A stretch of DNA of 41,868 nucleotides from a virus, in the IMG/VR virus record IMGVR_UViG_3300047551_000531, positions 1 through 41,868 of that record. One strand, written 5' to 3'. The translations under genes were made by a program, and so were the position numbers. Shown here one piece after another: positions 30,521 through 36,661 of the stretch. Numbering within the stretch: the stretch's first letter is position 1; every line of letters begins with the position of its first letter. The notes beneath the pieces were generated by a model. The model was not told the origin of the DNA. It saw only the letters and a list, made by a program, of their open reading frames with translations, and did no database searches.

Positions 30521-30713
30521 CAAATATCCCATCACTTCACTTCCAAAGCTGGTCTACGTCGTGCGGGGACTTGACTGGCCAGAAACTCTCGGTGATTTCA
30601 CTCTTATGGGTCCAGTTAATAACAAGGGAGCTTGGCGCTGGTACGAACGCCATCATAATGGCACCGTTGAGCGTATCAAAGTCGATCACCAATTGCGTCC
30701 TATTTATCAATGA
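30513..30713 (+). CDS. Hypothetical protein, 66 aa
   Basis: The protein contains PITSLPKLVYVVRGLDWPET, then LMGPVNNKGAWRWYERHHNG and IKVDHQLRPIYQ. It is beta-rich and aromatic, looking like a small SH3-like or single-sheet domain, but I assign no family. The ATG at 30513 overlaps the previous stop. It separates the two paralogues with the EACCE module. Confidence 0.65.
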   Translation: MTDKYPITSLPKLVYVVRGLDWPETLGDFTLMGPVNNKGAWRWYERHHNGTVERIKVDHQLRPIYQ

Positions 30714-31045
30714 CAAACCAACACCCCATTGTCCCACCGCCGGACAAAATCCACAACTGGCTACAATTGGAGAAGATTGGCTACACCATCGAGCAAATTA
30801 TCACTGTCGCCGCCCAATATGGCGCAGACCAAGAGCTGGAGGCGTGTTGTGAGTATGTGTACGAGCGATTGAAGTTGACAACAGCTGCTCATATTGCACA
30901 AGATCTACGCACCTCTCGCCGCCCCAAGCCGCCGAGCTTGAAGGAGCAGGCGCTATTAGCCATTGATACCGCTGTTGCTGATGATCGCTTGTCAGCAGAT
31001 GTTGCTGCCGTTGTCCGCCGCGCACTGGAGGCCCTTCCCGAATGA
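30710..31045 (+). CDS. Hypothetical protein with AQYGADQELEACCE module, 111 aa (paralogue B)
   Basis: This is the paralogue of the gene at 30164. Shared blocks are AAQYGADQELEACCE and RPKPPSLKEQALLAI, and both end in VRRALE. The N-terminal 35 residues (HPIVPPPDKIHNWLQLEKIG) differ. Swapping of N-terminal segments around a fixed core is visible. Function is unknown. Confidence 0.7.
   Translation: MTNQHPIVPPPDKIHNWLQLEKIGYTIEQIITVAAQYGADQELEACCEYVYERLKLTTAAHIAQDLRTSRRPKPPSLKEQALLAIDTAVADDRLSADVAAVVRRALEALPE
30808..30854 (+). repeat. 47-bp direct repeat, copy 2
   Basis: It is identical to 30274-30320 and lies in the second paralogue at the same position of the shared module. See the first copy for interpretation. 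Confidence 0.95.
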
Positions 31046-31227
31046 TCAACATCGACTCCAATCAGGGCCACATCGGTGAGCTGTGGTGGATCAACTCTGA
31101 TCCATCAACGACGCATCGCGTTGCCGTTCCGTTTGCTGGCGCCCGTGTACATCTAGACCTGTATCGCTGGGGTACCTGCGGCTATGGCCGCGACATCCAC
31201 GTTGCAATGGAGCCTATCAATGACTGA
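31042..31227 (+). CDS. Small beta-rich protein, 61 aa
   Basis: The protein reads MINIDSNQGHIGELWWINSD then PSTTHRVAVPFAGARVHLDL and YRWGTCGYGRDIHVAMEPIND. It is short, aromatic and beta-strand-rich, without known motifs. It is coupled to both neighbours (ATGA upstream, 8-nt overlap downstream). Confidence 0.62.
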   Translation: MINIDSNQGHIGELWWINSDPSTTHRVAVPFAGARVHLDLYRWGTCGYGRDIHVAMEPIND

Positions 31228-31519
31228 CCATCTCACCTCCCGCGCTCAGCGCCTGATCGAAGAGTTCGAGGAAGGCAAGAGCGTGCGCCATGGCATTGCC
31301 AACGTGCTGACGCATCTGGTCGAGGCTTGGGGCGATTCCGAGAGCTGGTATGCAGTGCCGGCATCAACGCTGGAGCACCTGGCCACCGAACTCAGAGCCC
31401 CATGTCTGCTGACCCGCGCCTTAGCTGGCGACAAGGAAGCCGCCCGGCAGTTCCTGCATGAAGCTGGCTTCACCGATGAACACGGTAATCTTCACCCCCG
31501 GTACTGCTCTCATGATTGA
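31220..31519 (+). CDS. Hypothetical acidic protein, 99 aa
   Basis: It is helical in character: TSRAQRLIEEFEEGKSVRHG, VLTHLVEAWGDSESWYAVPA, LLTRALAGDKEAARQFLHEA. It has no recognised domain. The ATG at 31220 lies in the end of the upstream gene. It belongs to the run of small early genes of unknown role. Confidence 0.62.
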   Translation: MTDHLTSRAQRLIEEFEEGKSVRHGIANVLTHLVEAWGDSESWYAVPASTLEHLATELRAPCLLTRALAGDKEAARQFLHEAGFTDEHGNLHPRYCSHD

Positions 31520-31766
31520 CCTCTCCCCCGCCGCGCAGGCGGTGATGAAAGCCGCCGCCGCTGTTTATTGGGACAAGGAATACTGGGATGAGGAGTACGA
31601 AGTGGCATCTCCTATCGTCATTGCCGCCGCCGCCCTGCGAGCTGCTGCGGATCAGGTGGCTCCTGATGATGCAGTGGAGCCTCGCAACAACTTACCGATG
31701 GCGATGGAATGCCAGCGCATCCGCCGCGAACTCCTTGCCATCGCCGCCGAGCTGGAGGGCCAATGA
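31512..31766 (+). CDS. Hypothetical Ala-rich protein, 84 aa
   Basis: It contains SPAAQAVMKAAAAVYWDKEY and IVIAAAALRAAADQVAPDDA, then RIRRELLAIAAELEG. The Ala-rich helical pattern with AALRAAADQV resembles a common small phage protein type that I recall only loosely. It is coupled to the RlpA-like gene by an ATGA overlap. Confidence 0.65.
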   Translation: MIDLSPAAQAVMKAAAAVYWDKEYWDEEYEVASPIVIAAAALRAAADQVAPDDAVEPRNNLPMAMECQRIRRELLAIAAELEGQ

Positions 31767-32086
31767 TCCGCTTTGCATTGCTGCTGCTGCTCCAGGCTCC
31801 CGCCATGGCACAGCCCAGCAGATCCGTCACCGCCACGGTCTACGACGGCTGGTTTCATGGTCGGGTCACCTACTGCGGCCAGACGTACCAGCACTGGGGC
31901 GTCAGCGCTGCGCACCCATGGCTGAGCTGCGGCACTCGTGTCCGTGTCAGCCATCAGGGCCGCACGCTGGTGGTGCCGGTCACTGATCGCTGCGACTGCA
32001 GCAGCATTGACCTCAGCGCCGGTGCAGCGCACCGCTTAGGCGTGCCGCTTGACGGCATTGCAACTGTTCGCATCTCACACCAATGA
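31763..32086 (+). CDS. Secreted RlpA-like double-psi beta-barrel protein
   Basis: This 107-aa protein has a signal peptide (MIRFALLLLLQAPAMA, probable cleavage after Ala16) and a compact RlpA-like double-psi barrel. The barrel shows ATVYDGWFHGRVTYCGQTY, then SAAHPWLSCGTRVRVSHQGR, then VPVTDRCDCSSIDLSAGAAH and LG. His and Asp of the RlpA active-site region are kept (AAHP, TDR). The position that is usually Glu (GExF) is Gln here (GQTY). Four Cys residues suggest disulfides. It would act in the periplasm on the wall or on septal glycan strands. Its place in the early block, far from the lysis genes, is odd. Confidence 0.85.
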   Translation: MIRFALLLLLQAPAMAQPSRSVTATVYDGWFHGRVTYCGQTYQHWGVSAAHPWLSCGTRVRVSHQGRTLVVPVTDRCDCSSIDLSAGAAHRLGVPLDGIATVRISHQ

Positions 32087-32286
32087 ACGACCCAGTCAAC
32101 CACCCATCGCATTACACGCAAGGCGGCATCGAGTGCATCGAAGCCATCCAAGCAGCACTGACGCCAGAAGAGTTCAAAGGCTACTGCAAAGGCAATGTGC
32201 TGAAATATGTTTGGCGTGAACAGCACAAAGGCGGCACTGAGTCATTGCGCAAAGCCAACTGGTACATGCAATGGCTAATCAAGTAA
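32083..32286 (+). CDS. DUF3310 family protein, 67 aa
   Basis: The pattern NHPSHYTQGGIECIEAIQAA, then LTPEEFKGYCKGNVLKYVWR and LRKANWYMQWLI is diagnostic for DUF3310 (a phage SaV-like family, often called a putative nucleotide kinase, without firm function). It is in the nucleotide-metabolism end of the early block and overlaps the next gene. Confidence 0.93.
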   Translation: MNDPVNHPSHYTQGGIECIEAIQAALTPEEFKGYCKGNVLKYVWREQHKGGTESLRKANWYMQWLIK

Positions 32287-32507
32287 ACAAAGGCCGCAAC
32301 TTTACAGTCAACATCCGCATGAGCCGCGAAGAGATTGAAGCGGCTCGCAAGCTGGGCGATGGCAACATTAGTATGGGATTCCGTCATGCGATCCGTTATG
32401 CCTGTTGGAAGAACATGCGACCGATTAAGCTCAGCACCATGCTGCGTAGCGCAGCCGTCATGGCACAGGACCTAGAGGATGCCCGCGATTCAAATACAAT
32501 GCCCTAG
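32271..32507 (+). CDS. Small basic protein, 78 aa, possibly ribbon-helix-helix
   Basis: RNFTVNIRMSREEIEAARKL then GDGNISMGFRHAIRYACWKN has a strand followed by two helices, reminiscent of an RHH-like DNA binder. The match is partial. Rich in Arg, Lys and Met. It overlaps the DUF3310 end and the zinc-ribbon start. Confidence 0.6.
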   Translation: MANQVNKGRNFTVNIRMSREEIEAARKLGDGNISMGFRHAIRYACWKNMRPIKLSTMLRSAAVMAQDLEDARDSNTMP

Positions 32508-32703
32508 CTGCACATCCAGGCAGACATACATCGTCATGACCAATCAACTTGACGATGGCACTATCGTAAGGCGTCGTCATTGCAAAGCCTGCGATCACCG
32601 GTGGTACACACAGCAACCAGCCGAAGTGCAGGTGCCGCGCTGCCTATTGCAGTGGTCCAATAAAAAGCACATCATCGCTATTCGCAACAATGATTCTTTG
32701 TGA
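32479..32703 (+). CDS. Zinc-ribbon protein, 74 aa (NrdR/Ogr-like finger)
   Basis: CPSC (residues 8-11) and CKAC (35-38), with RRRHCKACDHRWYT, form a four-cysteine zinc ribbon very like the N-terminal finger of NrdR (CPxC...RRRxCxxCxxRFxT). There is no ATP-cone. It probably binds DNA or RNA. It lies next to dCTP deaminase, so a role in regulating nucleotide metabolism is plausible. Confidence 0.78.
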   Translation: MPAIQIQCPSCTSRQTYIVMTNQLDDGTIVRRRHCKACDHRWYTQQPAEVQVPRCLLQWSNKKHIIAIRNNDSL

Positions 32704-33241
32704 CACCGAGATCCACGACCTCATCCAGCAGGGCATGGTCAAGCACTACCAGCCGGAACTGATCAACCCTGCCAGCCTGGATCTGCGGCTTGGCAATCTG
32801 ATCATGCTGGAATCGGTGGAATCACACCAGATGATTCCGCTGTCGATCCAGGACTACACAGCCGAGCATCCGTACCAGTTGGTGCCAGGGCAGTTCATCC
32901 TTGCGCAGACAATCGAGACTTTTGTCATGCCAGAGGATGTCGCCGGGTTGTTCTTCCTGAAGTCAAGTCGTGCACGAGAGGGATATGAGAACCTGCACGC
33001 TGGCTACGCCGATCCGGGTTGGCATGGCAGCGCGCTAACGCTGGAGCTGAAGAATGCCCGGCAGTTGCAGCCGCTGCCGATCTACCCAGGGTTGAAGATC
33101 GGGCAGATGGTATTCTTCCGCATGAGCCAACGCCCGGTGTTGAGCTACGCGTTGACCGGCAGCTACAACAACGATCAGCTTGTGTCAGCTTCCAAGCAGT
33201 TCAGCAGCCGCGGCCAGATGCCACGGTTCAACGCTGCATGA
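32690..33241 (+). CDS. dcd: dCTP deaminase / dUTPase-fold enzyme
   Basis: This 183-aa protein has LINPASLDLRLGN at the start and the active-site block LKSSRAREGYENLHAGYADP then GWHGSALTLELKN. S-S-R-A-R and the Glu in LTLEL match catalytic and binding residues of Dcd. The C-terminal YPGLKIGQMVFFRM matches the trimer strand. It converts dCTP to dUTP, feeding dTTP synthesis. Dcd versus bifunctional Dcd-Dut cannot be told by eye. Confidence 0.92.
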   Translation: MILCDTEIHDLIQQGMVKHYQPELINPASLDLRLGNLIMLESVESHQMIPLSIQDYTAEHPYQLVPGQFILAQTIETFVMPEDVAGLFFLKSSRAREGYENLHAGYADPGWHGSALTLELKNARQLQPLPIYPGLKIGQMVFFRMSQRPVLSYALTGSYNNDQLVSASKQFSSRGQMPRFNAA

Positions 33242-33424
33242 GCGCATCGCTTCACGCACCAGCCAATGGATTTGCGACCGCTGGCTGGCCTCTTGCTCAG
33301 CCAGCAACAGCGCATACTCCAGCAATGCGTTGTAGTCCTTTGCTTCATGTAGCTCACGCAACATTTGGGCATTGGCTGCGCCGTGAAATTGTGCTTCCAT
33401 TGTGTGAACCAGCGGATTCATCAT
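33185..33424 (-). CDS. Small helical protein on the opposite strand, 79 aa
   Basis: Reading from 33424 gives MMNPLVHTMEAQFHGAANAQ, then MLRELHEAKDYNALLEYALL and AEQEASQRSQIHWLVREAMR. This looks like a true helical protein, not a shadow, and it fills the 181-nt interval between dcd and sigma genes. Its ATG interlocks with the sigma ATG on the other strand, and its end overlaps dcd by 57 nt. I recall similar sequences in cyanophages but cannot name a function. Alternatively the interval is a sigma leader. Confidence 0.55.
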   Translation of the reverse strand: MMNPLVHTMEAQFHGAANAQMLRELHEAKDYNALLEYALLLAEQEASQRSQIHWLVREAMRSCSVEPWHLAAAAELLGS

Positions 33425-34307
33425 GTCTGACAGCATCAAGGATTACCTCAACAGTATCGCCAAGTATCCGCTGTTGACACCGCAGCAAGAGATACAACTT
33501 GGCAGACGTGTGCAGCGGTTGCGTGAGCTGCAGTCATTGGGTCGTGCGCTGACCAATGCTGAGCAACGTGAAGTGCGCAGTGGTGAACGTGCCCGGCAAC
33601 GGTTCATCCAGTCCAACCTGCAACTGGTCGTGCATGTTGCTCGCAGGTACGACAAACGTAATAACAAGACTATGGAGCTGCTCGACCTGATCCAGGAGGG
33701 CAACATCGGCTTAGCTCGTGCTGTTGAGCTGTTCGATCCAAGCCGTGGGTACAAGTTCTCGACTTACGCCTACTGGTGGATCCGGCAGGGCATCACGCGT
33801 GCATTGATCAGCAGCGATGCCATCATCCGACTGCCGATTGGTGTGCATGAGACGATGTACAAAATCAACCGCACGATCCAAGATCTTAGCCATCAGCTTG
33901 GTCATCAGCCAAGCATCACCAGAGTGGCAGAAGAGATCAACATGGACCCTAGCGAGTTGTCTAATCTACTCCGGCAAACCTATACAGTTACCAGCATTGA
34001 CCAGCAGATTGGCAACTCAGAAGGCCATAGCATTGTTGACACCATTGCGGACCCTAATGCAATGGACAATGACATCAGTCAAGATGTGCAGATCATGCTG
34101 CGTTATGTTGATGAGTATCTGGACGACAGGACCAGAGCGGTAATAGAAGCCAGGTCCTGCTACCCGGTCGTCACATGGGCGCAGCTTGAACGCGAGCATG
34201 GCATCTCAAAGGCAACCCTTAACGACATCTACAAACGCGGCATCAATCGCATCCGTATGCTGATGAGCAACCCTCTGGCGGACACTCCCCTTGGAGCCAA
34301 CAATTAG
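33423..34307 (+). CDS. Host-like sigma-70 family RNA polymerase sigma factor
   Basis: This 294-aa protein resembles cyanobacterial group 2/3 sigma factors. Region 1.2 (residues 3-35) reads DYLNSIAKYPLLTPQQEIQL. Region 2 (55-130) includes LLDLIQEGNIGLARAVELFD and GYKFSTYAYWWIRQGITRAL, intact for core and -10 binding. Region 3 spans about 136-195. Region 4 (225-282) is divergent: the usual LSRERVRQIE helix is replaced by ISKATLNDIYKRGINRIRML. It would redirect host polymerase to promoters with normal -10 and altered -35, probably late phage promoters. It is the last gene of the early block, facing the late block. Confidence 0.93.
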   Translation: MSDSIKDYLNSIAKYPLLTPQQEIQLGRRVQRLRELQSLGRALTNAEQREVRSGERARQRFIQSNLQLVVHVARRYDKRNNKTMELLDLIQEGNIGLARAVELFDPSRGYKFSTYAYWWIRQGITRALISSDAIIRLPIGVHETMYKINRTIQDLSHQLGHQPSITRVAEEINMDPSELSNLLRQTYTVTSIDQQIGNSEGHSIVDTIADPNAMDNDISQDVQIMLRYVDEYLDDRTRAVIEARSCYPVVTWAQLEREHGISKATLNDIYKRGINRIRMLMSNPLADTPLGANN

Positions 34308-34378
34308 GCGACACGGTGACACATGGCGTGTCTGCATCAATGGCATGTGCCGTGATCATGCACAAGACTGGCAAGCGC
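34308..34378. other. Convergent junction between early and late blocks
   Basis: This 71-nt gap lies between the tail-to-tail sigma and HNH genes. It holds a small perfect hairpin, GACAC-atggc-GTGTC (34318-34332), and a second weak stem (GCATG...CATGC). Neither has a proper T-run in the right place. It is the expected site for a bidirectional terminator, but the sequence support is weak. Confidence 0.4.
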
Positions 34379-34699
34379 TTATTTTTTATCATCAAATGTT
34401 GAATCAATCAACCAATCCTGAATCTTTAATACGCGATCAACAGTCCATGAATCTTGACGACTGAACCATTCGCGCCATTCTTCGCTGCCTTTTCTGCGGT
34501 TGCAATTGCGGCACGCTGGCACCAAGTTAGTTGTAACCGTAGCGCCGCCTTTATGGCGTGGCTTGACATGGTCTAAGGTGTCGGCTGATGCGCTGCAGTA
34601 TGCGCATTGATGACCCCATGCCTCAAAGATCTGCTGCCTGAATTGATGCTTTGCACTGCGCTTAGAAACGAGGTTAGAGCCATCAATCGAGTGATCCAC
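34379..34699 (-). CDS. HNH endonuclease
   Basis: This 106-aa protein has CAYCSASADTLDHVKPRHKG then TNLVPACRNCNRRKG: Cys pairs C-x2-C and C-x2-C around the DH of the HNH motif, with N and the final N-x3-K. HNH enzymes near terminase can aid packaging, but this one lies at the far end of the late block, so it may be a free-standing homing enzyme. It is read in the lysis direction and overlaps the 61-aa gene. Confidence 0.92.
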   Translation of the reverse strand: MDHSIDGSNLVSKRSAKHQFRQQIFEAWGHQCAYCSASADTLDHVKPRHKGGATVTTNLVPACRNCNRRKGSEEWREWFSRQDSWTVDRVLKIQDWLIDSTFDDKK

Positions 34700-34868
34700 G
34701 CAATTCGGGGATTGGTAGCACCTGAAGACTTAACCCCAGGATGTGATCATTTGACGGCGCTAGCTCAGTGAGCCGCGCTGCAAAGTCGTCGGATACCTCT
34801 CCCGGATCATCGTTGTCACTCTCAACGACGATGGTGTACTCGATCTCTAGTACGTACTGCCGCATCAA
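34683..34868 (-). CDS. Small hypothetical protein, 61 aa
   Basis: The protein reads MMRQYVLEIEYTIVVESDND then DPGEVSDDFAARLTELAPSN, with a beta strand followed by an acidic helix. It overlaps the endolysin stop by 4 nt and the HNH start by 17 nt. The family is unknown. Confidence 0.62.
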   Translation of the reverse strand: MMRQYVLEIEYTIVVESDNDDPGEVSDDFAARLTELAPSNDHILGLSLQVLPIPELRGSLD

Positions 34869-35926
34869 TAGTCCCAGCGCACACGAGGCCGGCCTTTGCG
34901 GACGCCAAGGTGCACGAATCCTTTAGGTGCGCCATAGCCTAGGCTGTGCGGCCAGTTCTTGTCGCACCATGCCTGGACTGCGTTGATGTCTGCACCTTGG
35001 ATGTAGAAGTCCACTGCACCGACGCTTGGCGCGTCGTAGAGGTGCTCGCTGCTGCTGGCACCGCCAACCGAGCGGTTGATCGCTGCCGGCCTGTAGCCGC
35101 TGGTGATCACCACTGGCTTGCCGCCGAACGCGCCGCGCACCCGTTCGAGGAACGCTGCCAGCTCGGCTGCGGTGTCTATCTGGTACTGGTGGTCAAAACG
35201 TCGCGCCTCCTGCCCGAGCGCAAACTCGCCTAGGGTGATGTGTGGCGTGATCCGTGCCGTAAACAGGCTGTTTGGCGACAGCTTGGCGGTTTGCTGCTCG
35301 ATGCCCCACAGGCGGGCTTCAGCCTGGCGTCGGCGCAGCAGGCCGGCCTCAACATTGGTGCCAGGGTTGCGGTACAGCAACAACGCCTCGGGTACCGCTG
35401 CCCAGTCCTTGTCCTTCAGCCGTTTGCTGATCGTCTCGAATCCGGTGGTGCCATAGAACCCGCTGCCCAGGTTGTAAGCAAAGCTGATGAGCGCCGATTG
35501 CTTGTCGCCGGGCATGGCATTCCAGAACGGCACGGTCGCCCGCAGCTTCTCGGCGATACGCTCGATCTCAAGGTCTAGCAGCCTGTTGGCGTCGATGACC
35601 GTGATCTTGTCGCCGCGTTGTACCTTGCGGCCGTCGCTGTACTTGGTGGTGCCGTAGCCGATGGTCCATGGCTCGGCGCCGCTGAGCGGATCGGGATAGG
35701 CCGACAGGTGGCAGCCCTCAAACTCTTTGATCAGCTTGGCCGCAGCATCGTAGTTGTGTACCTTGCCGCCTTGGCTCCATGTCTGAAACCATGGCTGATC
35801 CCTATTAAACAAATCAGGCGCAACCTTTAACAGCTCAGCTTCCAATTCAACGATCGCCGCCTGTTGATGCGGCAATGCCCTCCAGTACCGGAACAGGTCA
35901 CTGGGTTTGATCGGTGCTTTAGCCAC
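34865..35926 (-). CDS. Bifunctional endolysin: GH24 lysozyme + M15 peptidase
   Basis: This 353-aa protein joins two wall-cutting domains. A T4-type lysozyme (about 55-210) has Glu70, Asp79 and Thr88 in EGCHLSAYPDP...WTIGYG. A Peptidase_M15-type zinc DD-peptidase (about 225-350) has SGYRPAAINRSVGGASSSEH with His295, AVDF with Asp306, and FVHL with His339. No signal peptide is present, so release depends on the holin-like proteins encoded just upstream. The start is a GTG at 35926, overlapping the 46-aa gene by 8 nt. It should cut both glycan and peptide bonds of cyanobacterial peptidoglycan. Confidence 0.92.
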   Translation of the reverse strand: MAKAPIKPSDLFRYWRALPHQQAAIVELEAELLKVAPDLFNRDQPWFQTWSQGGKVHNYDAAAKLIKEFEGCHLSAYPDPLSGAEPWTIGYGTTKYSDGRKVQRGDKITVIDANRLLDLEIERIAEKLRATVPFWNAMPGDKQSALISFAYNLGSGFYGTTGFETISKRLKDKDWAAVPEALLLYRNPGTNVEAGLLRRRQAEARLWGIEQQTAKLSPNSLFTARITPHITLGEFALGQEARRFDHQYQIDTAAELAAFLERVRGAFGGKPVVITSGYRPAAINRSVGGASSSEHLYDAPSVGAVDFYIQGADINAVQAWCDKNWPHSLGYGAPKGFVHLGVRKGRPRVRWDY

Positions 35927-36059
35927 GTTTGGGGAACATCAGCTTGAGTGCTTGCAGCAGGAGCTGGATCCAGCTATTGGACTTGAGTGGTGTCAGCGCG
36001 ATGATCTCACTGCCAGCAGCAAGGACAATGGCGACAACGGCAACAGTCTGGGCGTCCAT
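35919..36059 (-). CDS. Small membrane protein, holin candidate, 46 aa
   Basis: Translation is MDAQTVAVVAIVLAAGSEII then ALTPLKSNSWIQLLLQALKL and MFPKRG. There is one clear hydrophobic helix (residues 5-23), a short linker, an amphipathic helix and a basic end. This topology, with placement 8 nt into the endolysin gene, fits a small holin or pinholin-like protein. Assignment as holin is inferred; the upstream 82-aa protein is the other candidate. Confidence 0.7.
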   Translation of the reverse strand: MDAQTVAVVAIVLAAGSEIIALTPLKSNSWIQLLLQALKLMFPKRG

Positions 36060-36061
36060 GG

Positions 36062-36310
36062 TCAGCGGTGCGGGCGTGCCTCAAGCGTAGCGACGCGTTG
36101 CTCGACGCCATTGAGCCGCTTGAATGTCTCCTGGCGATCGGCGCGGATGTCGGTGTGGAGCACCTCCAGTTGTGTGGCGATGTGCTCCACTGCAGCGGTG
36201 AGCCTGATCACTGCGTCGCGGGCTTCATCGTTGCGGCGGCTGAACCCCATGGCGCCCATCGCTGCCACGCTGATGGATGCACCGGCAACAGCAGCGATCA
36301 GCTCGATCAT
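36062..36310 (-). CDS. Membrane protein with coiled coil, 82 aa (holin/spanin candidate)
   Basis: An N-terminal transmembrane segment (ELIAAVAGASISVAAMGAMG, residues 3-22) is followed by a long charged coiled coil (AVIRLTAAVEHIATQLEVLH, FKRLNGVEQRVATLEA). A single anchor plus periplasmic coiled coil resembles an i-spanin or a class of small phage holin-like proteins. No lipoprotein partner is seen. It is encoded 2 nt before the 46-aa membrane protein. Confidence 0.72.
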   Translation of the reverse strand: MIELIAAVAGASISVAAMGAMGFSRRNDEARDAVIRLTAAVEHIATQLEVLHTDIRADRQETFKRLNGVEQRVATLEARPHR

Positions 36311-36319
36311 GCCACTAGT

Positions 36320-36625
36320 CTAAGCAGCCCAGGGCAGCCCGCTGGCCTTGCTGGGATGGTGCTGCTCGTCGAGTTGGGCCTGCAGAGCAGCTTCGATCTG
36401 CTCGACGTCGAGTCGCTCCTTGACCCAACTCACCACCAGTTCCTCGGTCAGATCAGCGAAGGGGATCATCTCGCCTTCGGGGCGCTCCAGGCCGAGGCTG
36501 CCATAAGCGCCAGCCTTGTAGACGCCATCGCTGGCATCAACGGTGTAGTGAGCCGTGAAGACGTAGCCGTCAGCGGTCTCGCGCTCCAGTTGGGCGATGT
36601 GCCAAGTGAAAACGGTGTTGTACAT
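36320..36625 (-). CDS. DUF7936-like protein, 101 aa
   Basis: The pattern YNTVFTWHIAQLERETADGY, VFTAHYTVDASDGVYKAGAY then LTEELVVSWVKERL ending in LPWAA matches a small beta-rich protein family common in cyanophages (DUF7936, from memory). Function is unknown. It lies between tail fibre and lysis genes, so a virion or lysis accessory role is possible. Confidence 0.75.
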   Translation of the reverse strand: MYNTVFTWHIAQLERETADGYVFTAHYTVDASDGVYKAGAYGSLGLERPEGEMIPFADLTEELVVSWVKERLDVEQIEAALQAQLDEQHHPSKASGLPWAA

Positions 36626-36661
36626 GGTTAGTGAGTGACTGTGTAAGTGTAATGCGGGTGT

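Noticed and set aside
31201-31240. CRISPR or tRNA genes in the small-gene region
   Set aside because: I found no repeat-spacer periodicity and no cloverleaf with CCA-end context there or elsewhere.
34308-34378. Strong bidirectional terminator
   Set aside because: The stems are short and no T-run follows in either direction; only a weak convergent-junction note is kept.
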